Source of the DNA: Aureibaculum marinum
GTDB lineage: Bacteria > Bacteroidota > Bacteroidia > Flavobacteriales > Flavobacteriaceae
DNA: 64,000 nt
Reading direction: 5' to 3'
Assembly (NCBI RefSeq): GCF_003813905.1
Contig: NZ_RPFJ01000001.1
Span: 124,001-188,000, forward strand
Below, one piece after another: positions 44,301 to 53,934 of this stretch. The position numbers were made by a program, and so were the translations under genes. The notes beneath the pieces are model-generated. The model was not told where the DNA came from, ran no database searches, and saw only the letters and a program-made list of their open reading frames with translations. How positions within the stretch are numbered: position 1 is the first letter of the stretch; each line of letters opens with the position of its first letter.

Positions 44301-44825
44301 ATGCAAGCATTAACTGGAAATAACGTTTATCTAAGAGCTTTAGAACCTGAAGATCTAGAATTTTTATATGCTGTAGAAAATGATCTGTCTTTTTGGGAAG
44401 TAAGCAGTACAGAAACTCCTTATTCTAAACATGTATTGAGACTCTATTTAGAAAATGCTCATTTAGATATATATGAAGCAAAACAGCTCAGATTAGTAAT
44501 TGCTGAGAGCAAAAGTCAAAAACCAATTGGTTTAATAGATTTATTTGATTACAACCCAAAACATAAGCGTGCCGGTGTAGGAATTCTTCTTATTGAAGGT
44601 GAGCAACAAAAAGGCTATGGATCAGAAGCATTAAAATTGCTTATCGAATATAGTTTTAGGCATTTAAATATTCACCAATTGTTTGCCAACATAACCATGG
44701 ACAACGAAAAAAGCCTTAACCTTTTTAAAAAACATAACTTTATTGAAGTGGGCGTAAAAAAAGATTGGATTTTTATTGAAGGTAAATACAAAGACGAAGG
44801 TTTGTTTCAATTAATAAATGTATGA
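44301..44825 (+). CDS. GNAT-family acetyltransferase (RimJ/RimL-like)
   Basis: The 174-residue protein has 'VYLRALEPEDLEFLYAVEND' at the start and the CoA site 'QQKGYGSEALKLLIEYSF' near 100-117, then 'ANITMDNEKSLNLFKKHNFIEVG' (in parts). This is the Acetyltransf_3 (RimJ/RimL, SpeG) type. Its ATG follows the dapF stop directly and its stop overlaps the mltG start (ATGA). The acceptor is unknown; its place between dapF and mltG may be only operonic. Confidence 0.88.
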   Translation: MQALTGNNVYLRALEPEDLEFLYAVENDLSFWEVSSTETPYSKHVLRLYLENAHLDIYEAKQLRLVIAESKSQKPIGLIDLFDYNPKHKRAGVGILLIEGEQQKGYGSEALKLLIEYSFRHLNIHQLFANITMDNEKSLNLFKKHNFIEVGVKKDWIFIEGKYKDEGLFQLINV

Positions 44826-45856
44826 GCATAAAAAAAATTATACTATCCATAATTGCTGTAGCTCTAATTATTGGAGCTCTAGTAATTTATAAATTCTACG
44901 GAAAAATTTACAATGCAAATGTTAAAGAAAATGTAGCTGTTTATATTCCTACAAATGCTTCTTTTAATCAAGTAAAAGAAATTATAGAACCTGTTGTAGA
45001 TAATTTTGATAGTTTTATTTGGGTAGCCAAGAAAAAAAATTATCCTAATGTTATAAAATCAGGTAAATATGTACTTAAAGCAGGCATGAGTAATAATGCC
45101 TTAATTGATTTACTTAGAAGTGGAAAACAGACTCCATTAACACTAACTTTTAACAACCAAGACACTCTTGAAAAATTGGCTGGTAGAATAGCCAACCAAC
45201 TAGAACCTGATTCAATTCAAATTTTAACGGCATTAACAGATCAAGAATTTCTAACAAAAAACAATTTAACTAAAGCTACTGTATTAGGTATTTTTATTCC
45301 CAATTCTTATGAATTTTATTGGAACACTTCTGCAGAGCGTTTTAGAGATAGAATGTTAAAAGAATATGATAGATTTTGGAATGAAGACCGAGTTTCAAAA
45401 GCTAAGAAATTAAATTTGACTAAGAATGATGTTATTACATTAGCATCAATCGTACAAAAAGAAACATCAAAGGTTAGTGAAAGACCAATTGTTGCTGGAC
45501 TTTACTTAAATAGATTAAAAGATGGATGGGCTTTACAAGCAGACCCAACAGTGATTTTTTCTTTAAAGCAAAAGCATGGTCAAGACTATGAGGTAAAACG
45601 TGTTTTAAATGCTGATCTTTTAATTGATTCACCTTACAACACATATAAATATACAGGCTTACCCCCAGCACCAATTGCCATGCCAGATATTTCATCAATT
45701 GATGCTGTACTAAATTATAAAAAGCATGAATACTATTACATGTGTGCAAGTACTACTGATATTGGGTCTCATAAATTTGCCAGAACCTTGGCTCAACACA
45801 ATGCAAATGCTAGAATATACCAGCAATGGCTTAACAGACAAGGTGTAAATAGATAA
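44822..45856 (+). CDS. mltG: Endolytic peptidoglycan transglycosylase MltG
   Basis: MltG cuts nascent glycan strands at the inner membrane. The 344-residue protein has a membrane helix (about 5-24), a LysM-like segment (about 37-110), and the YceG domain with 'GIFIPNSYEFYWNTS' and the catalytic Glu214 in 'ASIVQKET'. 'ADPTVIFSL' and 'SPYNTYKYTGLPPAPI' are further hallmarks. It overlaps the GNAT stop by 4 bp, so the two are translationally coupled. Confidence 0.95.
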   Translation: MSIKKIILSIIAVALIIGALVIYKFYGKIYNANVKENVAVYIPTNASFNQVKEIIEPVVDNFDSFIWVAKKKNYPNVIKSGKYVLKAGMSNNALIDLLRSGKQTPLTLTFNNQDTLEKLAGRIANQLEPDSIQILTALTDQEFLTKNNLTKATVLGIFIPNSYEFYWNTSAERFRDRMLKEYDRFWNEDRVSKAKKLNLTKNDVITLASIVQKETSKVSERPIVAGLYLNRLKDGWALQADPTVIFSLKQKHGQDYEVKRVLNADLLIDSPYNTYKYTGLPPAPIAMPDISSIDAVLNYKKHEYYYMCASTTDIGSHKFARTLAQHNANARIYQQWLNRQGVNR

Positions 45857-45978
45857 ACTTTAAATGCATAAGTATACTATTATGTTTGTAGTTTAAATAA
45901 TAGGTATATTTAAATAAAACTCAGCGGTATAAGATTTAAATAAATCAAAAGTAAACACTTAAAACAACTGACCTTCAA

Positions 45979-46911
45979 ATGTTTATAACAAACCTATTTA
46001 AACATACAATAGTTACTTCTATAATAGTGTTGTTTACTTTTTCGTCCATAGCTCAACAACAATCTGTTTCTTTTTGGGAAAAATCTGATCGTTTAAACAC
46101 CAAGCGTAGAAACACTATTTATATTACCGAAGCCGCCACTGCAAGTTTAACCTTAATTGGAATACATCAGCTATGGTATGCCAATTACGATTCTTCGTCT
46201 TTTCATACAATAAATGATAGTAATGATTGGTTACAAATGGACAAGGTAGGTCATGCCATGTCTGCTTACTATATTGGAAAAACAGGGATGAATGCTTTAG
46301 ATTGGGCTGGAGAAACTAAAAAAAATAAATTATTGTATGGTGCAACTCTAGGATTTGGCTTTTTAAGTATTGTGGAAATTTTTGACGGTTATTCTAAAGA
46401 ATGGGGATTTTCACCTTCTGATATTTTAGCAAATGCTACAGGAACAGGCTTATTAATAGGACAAGAACTATTGTGGGATGAACAACGCATTTTAATGAAA
46501 TATTCATTTCATACTACCAAATATGCAAATCAACGACCTGAATTATTGGGTGAAAATTTTTTAGAACAAACGTTAAAAGATTATAATGGCCAAACCTATT
46601 GGTTATCTGGCAATATTTGGTCTTTTAACAAAGAAAGTAATTTCCCTAGATGGTTAAATGTTGCTATTGGTTATGGAGCTGAAGGAATGATCTCAAGCAA
46701 TACTAATTATTTTATTGAGAATAATATAACAAACCCTCCACAACGCCATAGACAGTTGTATTTAAGTTTAGATGTTGATTTATCAAAAATTAATACAAAT
46801 TCAAAGTTGTTACAAACGCTATTTTCCACAATCAATTTTATTAAAATCCCTGCTCCAACCCTTGAAATTAGCACTAAACGCAGTACTAAGTTTCATTTAC
46901 TGTATTTTTAA
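45979..46911 (+). CDS. DUF2279 (YfiM-like) exported protein
   Basis: The 310-residue protein has a signal peptide ending near 'FSSIAQQ' and the DUF2279 motifs 'MDKVGHAMSAYYIGK', 'GATLGFGFLSIVEIFDGYSKEWGFS' (in parts) and 'DILANATGTGLLIGQELLW'. The His/Asp-containing short hydrophobic helices suggest an outer-membrane-associated or membrane-embedded protein. Its role is unknown. It is 122 bp downstream of mltG and may be part of the same cell-envelope cluster. Confidence 0.85.
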   Translation: MFITNLFKHTIVTSIIVLFTFSSIAQQQSVSFWEKSDRLNTKRRNTIYITEAATASLTLIGIHQLWYANYDSSSFHTINDSNDWLQMDKVGHAMSAYYIGKTGMNALDWAGETKKNKLLYGATLGFGFLSIVEIFDGYSKEWGFSPSDILANATGTGLLIGQELLWDEQRILMKYSFHTTKYANQRPELLGENFLEQTLKDYNGQTYWLSGNIWSFNKESNFPRWLNVAIGYGAEGMISSNTNYFIENNITNPPQRHRQLYLSLDVDLSKINTNSKLLQTLFSTINFIKIPAPTLEISTKRSTKFHLLYF

Positions 46912-46941
46912 TACACTGGTTTTTAACTACTTACACTGTTC

Positions 46942-46970
46942 TTGTTTTTAAAATATTTGCCGTATCTTTG
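46942..46970 (+). promoter_or_regulatory. Promoter of the muramidase-like gene
   Basis: TTG (46942-46944), an 18-nt spacer and TATCTTTG (46963-46970) give a complete Bacteroidota promoter, with the ATG about 45 bp downstream of the box. Confidence 0.65.
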
Positions 46971-47015
46971 CCGACTTAATTGAGAATGCGTTTAACCCCT
47001 TTTAATGCATAAACA

Positions 47016-47645
47016 ATGAAAAAGAAAATAAATAAAATTTTAGTATTAATAGTATCAATTTTTGCTATCTATAGTTTTACCAAAACTTATAAAATTGACG
47101 CTAAACAAGCAAAATACAATGTACCTAGTGCTGATTATTTTGCATCTGTCCCGCAAGAAGTTGAACCCGATCTTTTTTTTGACACACCTAGTACCGGTAA
47201 ATCTTTTATTGGTTTTAAAGAAGCATTAGCTTTTAAAGAATCTCAAGGTAAATACAATAGAATTAATACTTTAGGATACTTAGGCAAATATCAATTTGGC
47301 AAAGGTACCCTAAAAAGATTTAAGATTTACGATACCGCTGAGTTTCTTAAAAATCCTGAATTACAAGAAAATGCTTTTTTAGCATTATGCTCTGTAAACA
47401 AATGGATTTTACAAAGAGACATAAAAAGATTTGTCGGAAAGAGAATTAATGGAATTAAAATTACAGAGTCTGGTATTTTAGCTGCAGCTCACTTAGCTGG
47501 AGCTGGTAATGTAAAAACATATTTACGAAGCTACGGCCAAGTATCATTCGAAGATGCTTATGGAACTAATATAGAATATTACATTAAGAAATTTGCTGGA
47601 TACGACACTTCTTTTATTGAAGCAAACAGACACCCTGTGTTATAA
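47016..47645 (+). CDS. Exported lysozyme-like (muramidase) protein
   Basis: The 209-residue protein has an N-terminal signal or anchor (about 4-22). Its body has 'FKEALAFKESQGKYN' with a probable catalytic Glu, 'NTLGYLGKYQFG', 'AAAHLAGAGNVKTYL' and 'YYIKKFAGYDT'. This arrangement (ES.G.Y......LG.YQFG ... AHL.G) is that of peptidoglycan-cleaving lysozyme-like domains found in Flavobacteriia. It has a full promoter and a bidirectional terminator, so is an independent unit. Confidence 0.8.
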   Translation: MKKKINKILVLIVSIFAIYSFTKTYKIDAKQAKYNVPSADYFASVPQEVEPDLFFDTPSTGKSFIGFKEALAFKESQGKYNRINTLGYLGKYQFGKGTLKRFKIYDTAEFLKNPELQENAFLALCSVNKWILQRDIKRFVGKRINGIKITESGILAAAHLAGAGNVKTYLRSYGQVSFEDAYGTNIEYYIKKFAGYDTSFIEANRHPVL

Positions 47646-47667
47646 CATCAAATTGATAGTAACCTAC

Positions 47668-47704
47668 AAAAAAAATCCTCAGTAATTATACTGAGGATTT
47701 TTTT
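47668..47704. terminator. Bidirectional intrinsic terminator
   Basis: A 12-bp stem (AAATCCTCAGTA core) with a 4-nt loop flanked by A-run and T-run, between the convergent muramidase-like gene and the RsmI-like gene. Confidence 0.9.
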
Positions 47705-47717
47705 ATATAACATCTAA

Positions 47718-48434
47718 CTAAAATTTATGCAAAATAAATATTGCTGGCTTTTTATGTAAACTAATTTTTTGTTTTTTCCAGTCATGCACAGACATCGTTT
47801 TAATAAATTCCGTTGCAAGTGTAATATCAGCTGCAATACATAATCTTGTCTCATTGGACAATACTTGCAACAAATCTTCAATCATTTTTTCATTTCTATA
47901 AGGGGTTTCTATAAAAATTTGAGATTGATTTTTAGTAAACGACAATTTTTCTAATTGCTTTATACTTTTTTTACGTTCTGCCTTATCAATAGGTAAATAA
48001 CCATTAAAGGCAAAGTTTTGCCCATTTAAACCTGAAGCCATTAACGCCATAATAATAGAAGATGGCCCCACCAATGGAACAACCTTAATATTCTTATGAT
48101 GAGCTAATTTTACAATAGACGCACCAGGATCTGCCACAGCAGGTACACCTGCTTCTGAAAGCAAACCAACATCCACTCCTTCTTCACAAACATCTAAATA
48201 ATTCTGAATTTCCATCTCATCTGTAAATTTATCTAACAGATAAAGAGTTAAATTAGGTTGTGATTTTCTAGGTGTAATTTTTTTTATAAACCTTCTTGCA
48301 GATTTTTCATTTTCAACAATGTAATGATTGGTACGTTCAATTATTTTTTTGACTGACATCGGCAGAACCTCAAGTGGCTCATTATCACCCAAAGTAGTAG
48401 GTATTAAATACAATTTCCCTTTAGTATTCACCAT
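47718..48434 (-). CDS. RsmI-like tetrapyrrole-methylase-family SAM methyltransferase
   Basis: I choose the ATG at 48434 (MVNTKGKLYLIPTTLG; 238 residues), which overlaps the LMW-PTP stop by 14 bp. 'LYLIPTTLGDNEP', 'GLLSEAGVPAVADPGASIVKLAH' (in parts), 'VVPLVGPSSIIMALMASGLNGQNFAFNGYLP' (in parts) and 'IFIETPYRNEKM' match the RsmI (16S rRNA C1402 2'-O-methyltransferase) group. It differs from canonical RsmI in several places and many Bacteroidota have both; the RNA target is therefore uncertain. Confidence 0.85.
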   Translation of the reverse strand: MVNTKGKLYLIPTTLGDNEPLEVLPMSVKKIIERTNHYIVENEKSARRFIKKITPRKSQPNLTLYLLDKFTDEMEIQNYLDVCEEGVDVGLLSEAGVPAVADPGASIVKLAHHKNIKVVPLVGPSSIIMALMASGLNGQNFAFNGYLPIDKAERKKSIKQLEKLSFTKNQSQIFIETPYRNEKMIEDLLQVLSNETRLCIAADITLATEFIKTMSVHDWKKQKISLHKKPAIFILHKF

Positions 48435-48885
48435 TTTCAAGTCTTTCAACAATTACATTGCATGCTTTATCTAGCATTTTATAAACATTTTCAAAACCAC
48501 GTTCTGAGTCATGATATGGATCTGGAACATCAACATTTTCACCAGGAAATATTTCATTTAAAATTAGCTTAACTTTAGCCCTATCCTCCTTATTTCTTGC
48601 TAAACTTAGCACATCTTGCATGTTAAAAGAATCCATAACATATATCATATCAAAGTTATCAAAGTCAGACTGTTCAAATTGCCTACAACGTTGATCTGTA
48701 ATATCTATGTTATATTTTTTAGCAACAGCAATAGAACGACTATCTGGCAATTTACCAATATGGTAACCTCCTGTACCTGCAGAGTCTATAAAATACTTCT
48801 GAGAATCAACTTTAGATTTTAATATACCTTCAGCCAATGGTGAACGGCAAATATTGCCGAGACATACCATTAATATACGTTTCAT
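48421..48885 (-). CDS. Low-molecular-weight protein-tyrosine phosphatase
   Basis: The 154-residue protein has the P-loop 'VCLGNICRSP' with nucleophile Cys8 and Arg14 (C-x5-R), and the general acid Asp122 in 'VPDPYHD'. Length and motifs are classical. It lies 10 bp downstream of dnaA and overlaps the RsmI-like gene, so it forms a dnaA-led operon. A regulatory target is unknown. Confidence 0.94.
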   Translation of the reverse strand: MKRILMVCLGNICRSPLAEGILKSKVDSQKYFIDSAGTGGYHIGKLPDSRSIAVAKKYNIDITDQRCRQFEQSDFDNFDMIYVMDSFNMQDVLSLARNKEDRAKVKLILNEIFPGENVDVPDPYHDSERGFENVYKMLDKACNVIVERLENGEY

Positions 48886-48895
48886 TTCTTACAAG

Positions 48896-50323
48896 TTAAA
48901 AAGACAACTTCTTAGTTATGTCATCAACATATTTTCTAAACTGCTTATCTGTTTCGGTTAGATTATCAACAGTTTTACAAGCATGCAACACTGTGGCATG
49001 GTCTCTACTTCCTATTTGCGAACCAATACTAGCTAGAGAAGCCTTAGTCATGCGTTTCGCAAAATACATAGCCAATTGACGAGCTTGTACAATATGTCTT
49101 TTTCTTGTTTTAGATTGTAAAGTAGTCACATCCATTTCAAAATATTTTGAAACTACTTTTTGGATGTAATCAATTGAAACCTCACGCTTTGTATTTTTAA
49201 CAAATTTATCTACTATTTGTTTGGTTAACGCCAACGTAAATTCTTTACGATTAAAAGATGCTTGTGCAATCATAGAAATAAGCACTCCTTCAAGCTCTCT
49301 AACGTTAGATTTTATATTTTTGGCAATATACTCCACAATTTCATCAGGCATCTCCACACCGTCTCTAAATAACTTCTTTTTCAAGATTAAAATTCTTGTT
49401 TCATAATCAGGAGCCATCAGCTCAGCAGACAATCCCCATTTAAAACGAGACAATAACCGTTGCTCAATATCTTGCATATCTACAGGTGCTTTATCTGATG
49501 TTAAGATAACCTGTTTTCCATTTTGATGTAAATGATTAAAAATATGGAAAAATACATCTTGCGTACCTGACTTACCAGACAAAAACTGAACATCATCAAC
49601 AATTAAAACATCTATCATCTGATAGAAATGAATAAAATCATTTCGAGTATTACCTTTTACAGAGTCAATATATTGTTGTGTAAATTTTTCAGCAGAAATA
49701 TACAATACTGTTTTTTCAGGATATTTATCTTTTATTTCAACACCTATTGCATGAGATAGGTGTGTTTTCCCTAAACCTACACCTCCATAAATCAACAAAG
49801 GATTAAAGGAAGTACCTCCCGGCTTATTAGCAACCGCCAAACTAGCTGATCTAGCCAATCGATTAGAATCTCCTTCTATAAAACTATCAAAATTATAATT
49901 TGGATTAAGTTGAGACTCAATTTTAACTTTTTGAATACCTGGAATAATAAAAGGATTTCTTAATTCTCTTTTATCAATCTCTAAAGGAACTGTTATTCCT
50001 TGACTGTTAAATGGTTTTCTATTTGAGCTTGGAATTTTTACTGTATGCGGGTTTTTACTACTGTACGCATTTTCCATTCTTACATCATAAACTAACTTCG
50101 CATCTTCACCTAATTCTCGAACTAAAGCTACTCTTAACAATTTAATATAATGTTCCTCTAACCATTCGTAAAAAAACTTACTTGGTACTTGAATTGTTAA
50201 TACATCTCCAGCTATTTTTATAGGTTTAATAGGCTCAAACCAGGTTTTGTATGCCTGAGGTTTTATATTGTCTTCAATAAAAGACAGACAGTTATTCCAA
50301 ACTGAAGTAGCAGTTTTACTCAT
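48896..50323 (-). CDS. dnaA: Chromosomal replication initiator DnaA
   Basis: The 475-residue protein has DnaA domain I (about 5-85, 'IKPQAYKTWFEPIKPI'), a linker, AAA+ domain III with Walker A 'GGVGLGKT' at 180-187 and Walker B 'VLIVDDVQFL' near 241-250, and domain IV with the DNA-binding signature 'GSRDHATVLHACKTV'. All key parts are present. It heads an operon with LMW-PTP and the RsmI-like gene. A TTATTCACA box lies in its leader. Only one such box is visible, so this is probably not the replication origin. Confidence 0.98.
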   Translation of the reverse strand: MSKTATSVWNNCLSFIEDNIKPQAYKTWFEPIKPIKIAGDVLTIQVPSKFFYEWLEEHYIKLLRVALVRELGEDAKLVYDVRMENAYSSKNPHTVKIPSSNRKPFNSQGITVPLEIDKRELRNPFIIPGIQKVKIESQLNPNYNFDSFIEGDSNRLARSASLAVANKPGGTSFNPLLIYGGVGLGKTHLSHAIGVEIKDKYPEKTVLYISAEKFTQQYIDSVKGNTRNDFIHFYQMIDVLIVDDVQFLSGKSGTQDVFFHIFNHLHQNGKQVILTSDKAPVDMQDIEQRLLSRFKWGLSAELMAPDYETRILILKKKLFRDGVEMPDEIVEYIAKNIKSNVRELEGVLISMIAQASFNRKEFTLALTKQIVDKFVKNTKREVSIDYIQKVVSKYFEMDVTTLQSKTRKRHIVQARQLAMYFAKRMTKASLASIGSQIGSRDHATVLHACKTVDNLTETDKQFRKYVDDITKKLSF

Positions 50324-50400
50324 TATTATTATTTAGTTTGTTGGTTAGCCCAAGAGCTTAAAATTGGGGTTTTAGTCACATTTATTCTGAACCACAAAAA

Positions 50401-50409
50401 TGTGAATAA
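50401..50409 (-). promoter_or_regulatory. DnaA box in the dnaA leader
   Basis: TTATTCACA on the minus strand matches the DnaA-box consensus TTATNCACA exactly. It lies 78 bp before the dnaA ATG and downstream of a candidate promoter box, a position suited to autorepression. Confidence 0.55.
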
Positions 50410-50472
50410 TTTTTAGCATAAAAAAAAGAATTTCTATTGTTTTTAAATTATTTTTTTTGTAAACTCTCACGC

Positions 50473-50480
50473 CAAATATA
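50473..50480 (-). promoter_or_regulatory. Candidate -7 box for dnaA
   Basis: TATATTTG on the minus strand matches TAnnTTTG. It would give a leader of about 145 nt containing the DnaA box. No clear -33 element was found. Confidence 0.4.
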
Positions 50481-50488
50481 ATAAATTT

Positions 50489-50896
50489 ATGTTGAATCAT
50501 GAAATAAAAATCAGGGTTCGTTATAGCGAAACTGACCAAATGAAATATGTATACTACGGAAACTATGCTCAATACTTCGAAATGGGTAGAGTTGAGTGGC
50601 TTCGAGAGCTAGGTGTATCCTATAAAAAAATGGAAGAATTAGGCATAATGTTACCTGTTATTAACATGAATATTAACTACCTTAAACCTGCAAAATATGA
50701 TGATTTACTTAGACTCAAAACTACCCTCATAAAAAAGCCTAAATTTAGAATAGATTTTGCTTACGAACTTTACAACGAATCGGATGAGTTATTAACAAAA
50801 GCAACTACCACTTTAGTATTTATTGATATAAAACGTAATAGACCTACAAAAGCTCCTGATTATATTTTGGAGAAAATAAATCCATATTTTGACTAA
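50489..50896 (+). CDS. YbgC/FadM-type acyl-CoA thioesterase
   Basis: The 135-residue hotdog protein has 'RVRYSETDQMKYVYYGNYAQYFEMGRVE' in parts near 9-36, with the catalytic-type Asp16, and 'YLKPAKYDDLLRLKT' then 'RIDFAYELYNE'. It fits the 4-hydroxybenzoyl-CoA thioesterase/YbgC group. It is divergent from dnaA, an arrangement I recall in other Flavobacteriia. Substrate chain length is unknown. Confidence 0.9.
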   Translation: MLNHEIKIRVRYSETDQMKYVYYGNYAQYFEMGRVEWLRELGVSYKKMEELGIMLPVINMNINYLKPAKYDDLLRLKTTLIKKPKFRIDFAYELYNESDELLTKATTTLVFIDIKRNRPTKAPDYILEKINPYFD

Positions 50897-50898
50897 AT

Positions 50899-50936
50899 TG
50901 TTGAGCCCTAAAGAAACAATTCTTTAGGGCTCAACA
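50899..50936. terminator. 17-bp hairpin after the thioesterase gene
   Basis: TGTTGAGCCCTAAAGAA pairs perfectly with its complement across a 4-nt loop. There is no T-run on either side, so it may act as a 3'-end stabiliser or a transcription block between convergent genes. Confidence 0.6.
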
Positions 50937-51019
50937 TTGAACTGATTTAAACTTTTTACATTTACTAAACAATCAGTTCATTTCGTCCAAAAAATAAATA
51001 TTTTTTTGATGAAATTTTA

Positions 51020-51316
51020 TTATTCCATTGCTGCCATCTCTCTTCTTGCGGCACAATAACCATTAACAAAACCTTGGGCTTCGTCATAATTACTTGCAGT
51101 AAAAGTAAAAGTAGTTCCATCTAAACACCTGCCTCTATAAACTTTTCTTACAACCATAATTTCTGTTGAATTCATATTTTTTACGACCATTTCTGTCTCT
51201 ACGATTTTTATATCGTTGAAGTTCTTGTCAAGTTTGTCAGATTTCTCTAAATTAAAAGCATCAAGAGAAACAACACTTAACATAAATATTACTAATAAAA
51301 AAGCTAATTTTTTCAT
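51020..51316 (-). CDS. Small secreted protein of unknown function
   Basis: The ATG at 51316 gives 98 residues beginning MKKLAFLLVIFML, a signal peptide that is a far better start than the upstream frame. The mature part has 'IKIVETEMVVKNM', 'VYRGRCLDGTTFTFT' and 'GFVNGYCAARRE'. The two Cys could form a disulfide. No family is recognised. It is divergent from the receptor/GLPGLI genes with only 64 bp between the starts, so shared control is possible. Confidence 0.65.
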   Translation of the reverse strand: MKKLAFLLVIFMLSVVSLDAFNLEKSDKLDKNFNDIKIVETEMVVKNMNSTEIMVVRKVYRGRCLDGTTFTFTASNYDEAQGFVNGYCAARREMAAME

Positions 51317-51380
51317 AATAATACAATTTAAGGTTTGCATTATTGCATAATTTAAAAAAAATGATATTAGCAAATATTTT

Positions 51381-53917
51381 ATGGCAAAACTTTTAAACAT
51401 ACTAATGATTATTTCCGTTTTTACCGTTTTCTCACAAGAAGCTACAATTGAGGGTACGGTCAAAAATATCGACAATAAACCTATAGCTAATATTTTAGTG
51501 CAGGTTCTATCGAGTGAGAAAAATACGTTAACCTATAAATATACAGACAATATGGGTAAGTTTAATTTTAAAATAAACCAAAACCAAACCCCATTATACT
51601 TAAAAATTTCGTCGCTTTTCTATGAAGATCAAGAAATTGAGGTTTCTTTAACAAATGCAAAAGAAATTGTTTTTACGCTTGAAAACAAGGTTCAAAACCT
51701 GAACGAAGTAGTTGTACGCTCCACCAATTATAATAAAGATACCATAAACCTTGACATAAATAAATACAACATAATTGAAACCGAGAGTGCAGAACAAACC
51801 CTAAAAAAAATACCTGGTATTTCCATTGACAAAAGCGGAAGAATAAAATATTTTAACATAGAAATAGAGAAGATACTAATTGATGGAGACGATTTGGCTA
51901 ATGACCAATATACGTTTATTTCTAAAAATTTAAGATCAGAAGTCTTAGATGACATCCAGGTTTTAAAAAACTTTGAAGAAAATACAGTTTATAAAAAAAC
52001 AAGGAAATCAAACAAAATTGCTCTAAATTTAAAAATAAAGGATAAATTTAAAAATATTTGGTTTGGTAACATTTCATTAGGTTATGGAAATGGAATCAAA
52101 ACCAAACCCAAGTATCAAGAATCATTTAATTTAGGCCTTTTAAAGAAAAGAATTAAATTTTTGGATTTCTTTAAATATTCAACTTTAGGAAGCCACTCAG
52201 TTTCCAAAACTTTTGGAGAAAGTGATAATAAGCTGTCCAACCAACCTTTTTACAACATAAAGAAATACGATGTTGGGTTGCCCGAAGAAATCACAAATTT
52301 CAACAAGTCAATTGGCAACACATTATTGTTTAATACAAAAATAGGAAAAACAGTATTGAGAAGTACAAACTTTGTTGGATTAGACAATGAAAAACAAGAT
52401 TATTTTAGAAAAATGGAATATTTTTTAGACAATGAAGATGCCTTTTTGGAAGAAAACACTTATAAAGATAAGAAATTGATGATTTTGGGAGAGTTAGAAT
52501 TTAAAAATCCAACTCTTAAAAAGGTTATTTTATCAATCAACTTAAGTACAGCATCCAATCAAATAGATTTAATTCAAGCACATTAATAAATCAGAGCAAA
52601 ACATCTGACACATCTAAAAACAAAAATTTTTCATTACAAAATTATTTGCAATACACTCATGATTTTACACGGAGAACTATTTTAGACACTGAAATTAACG
52701 TCGGTTTATCCAATTTAAATGAAAACACTACAGTCAACTCAACTTATTTAAGTTCAGTTGTAGAAAGTAATTTTTTGGTTTATCAAAATGTAGACAAAAA
52801 GTTAAAATATCTTGATTTTAAAACTAGTTTAAGCCATTTAATTACAAAAGGGCTTAAAGGACAATTACTCATTAATAATAACTTTGCTAAGGATGATTAC
52901 AACATAAGGATAAACCCAGCATCAAGCACCTATACTAATTTAGCTGTATTTAACAATAACCAATTTTTAGTAGAACCGTCTTTGATTTATAAAATCTCTA
53001 GACGAATAAAACTTCAAACTTCTGTTTCCAAGAACTTTTTTAGATTGAATAGGTTACAAAAAAAATTATTGAACTATAATGTAAAGTTGAATCTTAGGTA
53101 TTGGAGCGATATAGAACTTTATTTCGCTAAAAAGCAGGAGTTTCCTTTCAGACAAAATTATCTTAAAAATTATTTCCTCATTAACAATAACACCTTTAAA
53201 AAGGGTATTTTTTTTATTGACCCAATGGATTACAACTTATTTTCTGTAAAAATTTTAAATAAGAATAGAAACAATACATTAGACAATGAGGTATTTTTTA
53301 GTTATAAAACAACTAGTTCCTCTCTTTTACAAAAATATTCATTTTCAAACAACATTAACTATCAAGAAATTGAAGTAATTAAAAACAAAGGCGAAGAATT
53401 TTTTCTAAAAAACCAATTAATCTTTTTAGTTGGGACTATAGGCTTCAATGTAAAATCAGCACAAACTTATCTAAAATTACCATTAAATAGTACAGATAAT
53501 GAATTAAGTAGATTATACAATGGCAACTATAAATTTGAAATTACATCGTATTTTTTATCAAAATTCAATTTTAACCTGCTCTTTGAATACAATAGTTATC
53601 GTCAAAAGTATAGAAATGAAAACTCATCTTTTGATTCAAAAAATCTGGCAACGGAATTAGAATGGAACCCTACTAAAGAAATTACTACTAACTTAAAAGG
53701 TGGTATTTACGAACTCGACAAAAATTATTATCAGATATTTAATGCATCAATCAATTACACTCCAAAAGACAAAAACATATCTTACGGATTACGTTTGAAT
53801 AATTTGTTAAATGAAGATCAATTTTCAATCCAAGAAAGAAATTCCTTTTTTTTATCCAAAACGACCGTGCCGTTAGTTCCTTTTTATGCTTTTGCAAGTG
53901 TGAAATATATATTTTAA
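51381..53917 (+). pseudogene. Outer-membrane beta-barrel receptor, GLPGLI-linked, with single-base frameshift
   Basis: The first part (51381-52586, 401 residues) has a signal peptide, a CarboxypepD_reg-like domain ('EGTVKNIDNKPIANILVQV') and a plug-like domain ('KDTINLDINKYN', 'LKKIPGISIDKSGRIKY', 'ILIDGDDLANDQY'). It stops at TAA 52584. The second frame (visible to at least 52562 upstream, ending 53917) continues the barrel: 'NRFNSSTLINQSKTSD' then 'LQYTHDF'. Restoring one A in the AAA at 52561-52563 joins both frames into one protein of about 845 residues. The rest is intact, so the lesion is recent or a sequencing error. It is followed 17 bp later by a GLPGLI protein. Confidence 0.85.
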
Positions 53918-53934
53918 CCTTAACAATTTTTATT

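Noticed and set aside
50324-50488. Replication origin next to dnaA
   Set aside because: Only one DnaA box and no AT-rich 13-mer cluster were found; in Bacteroidota dnaA is often not at oriC.
51317-51475. Longer version of the small secreted protein starting at 51475
   Set aside because: It overlaps the divergent receptor gene and lacks the clean signal peptide seen from 51316.
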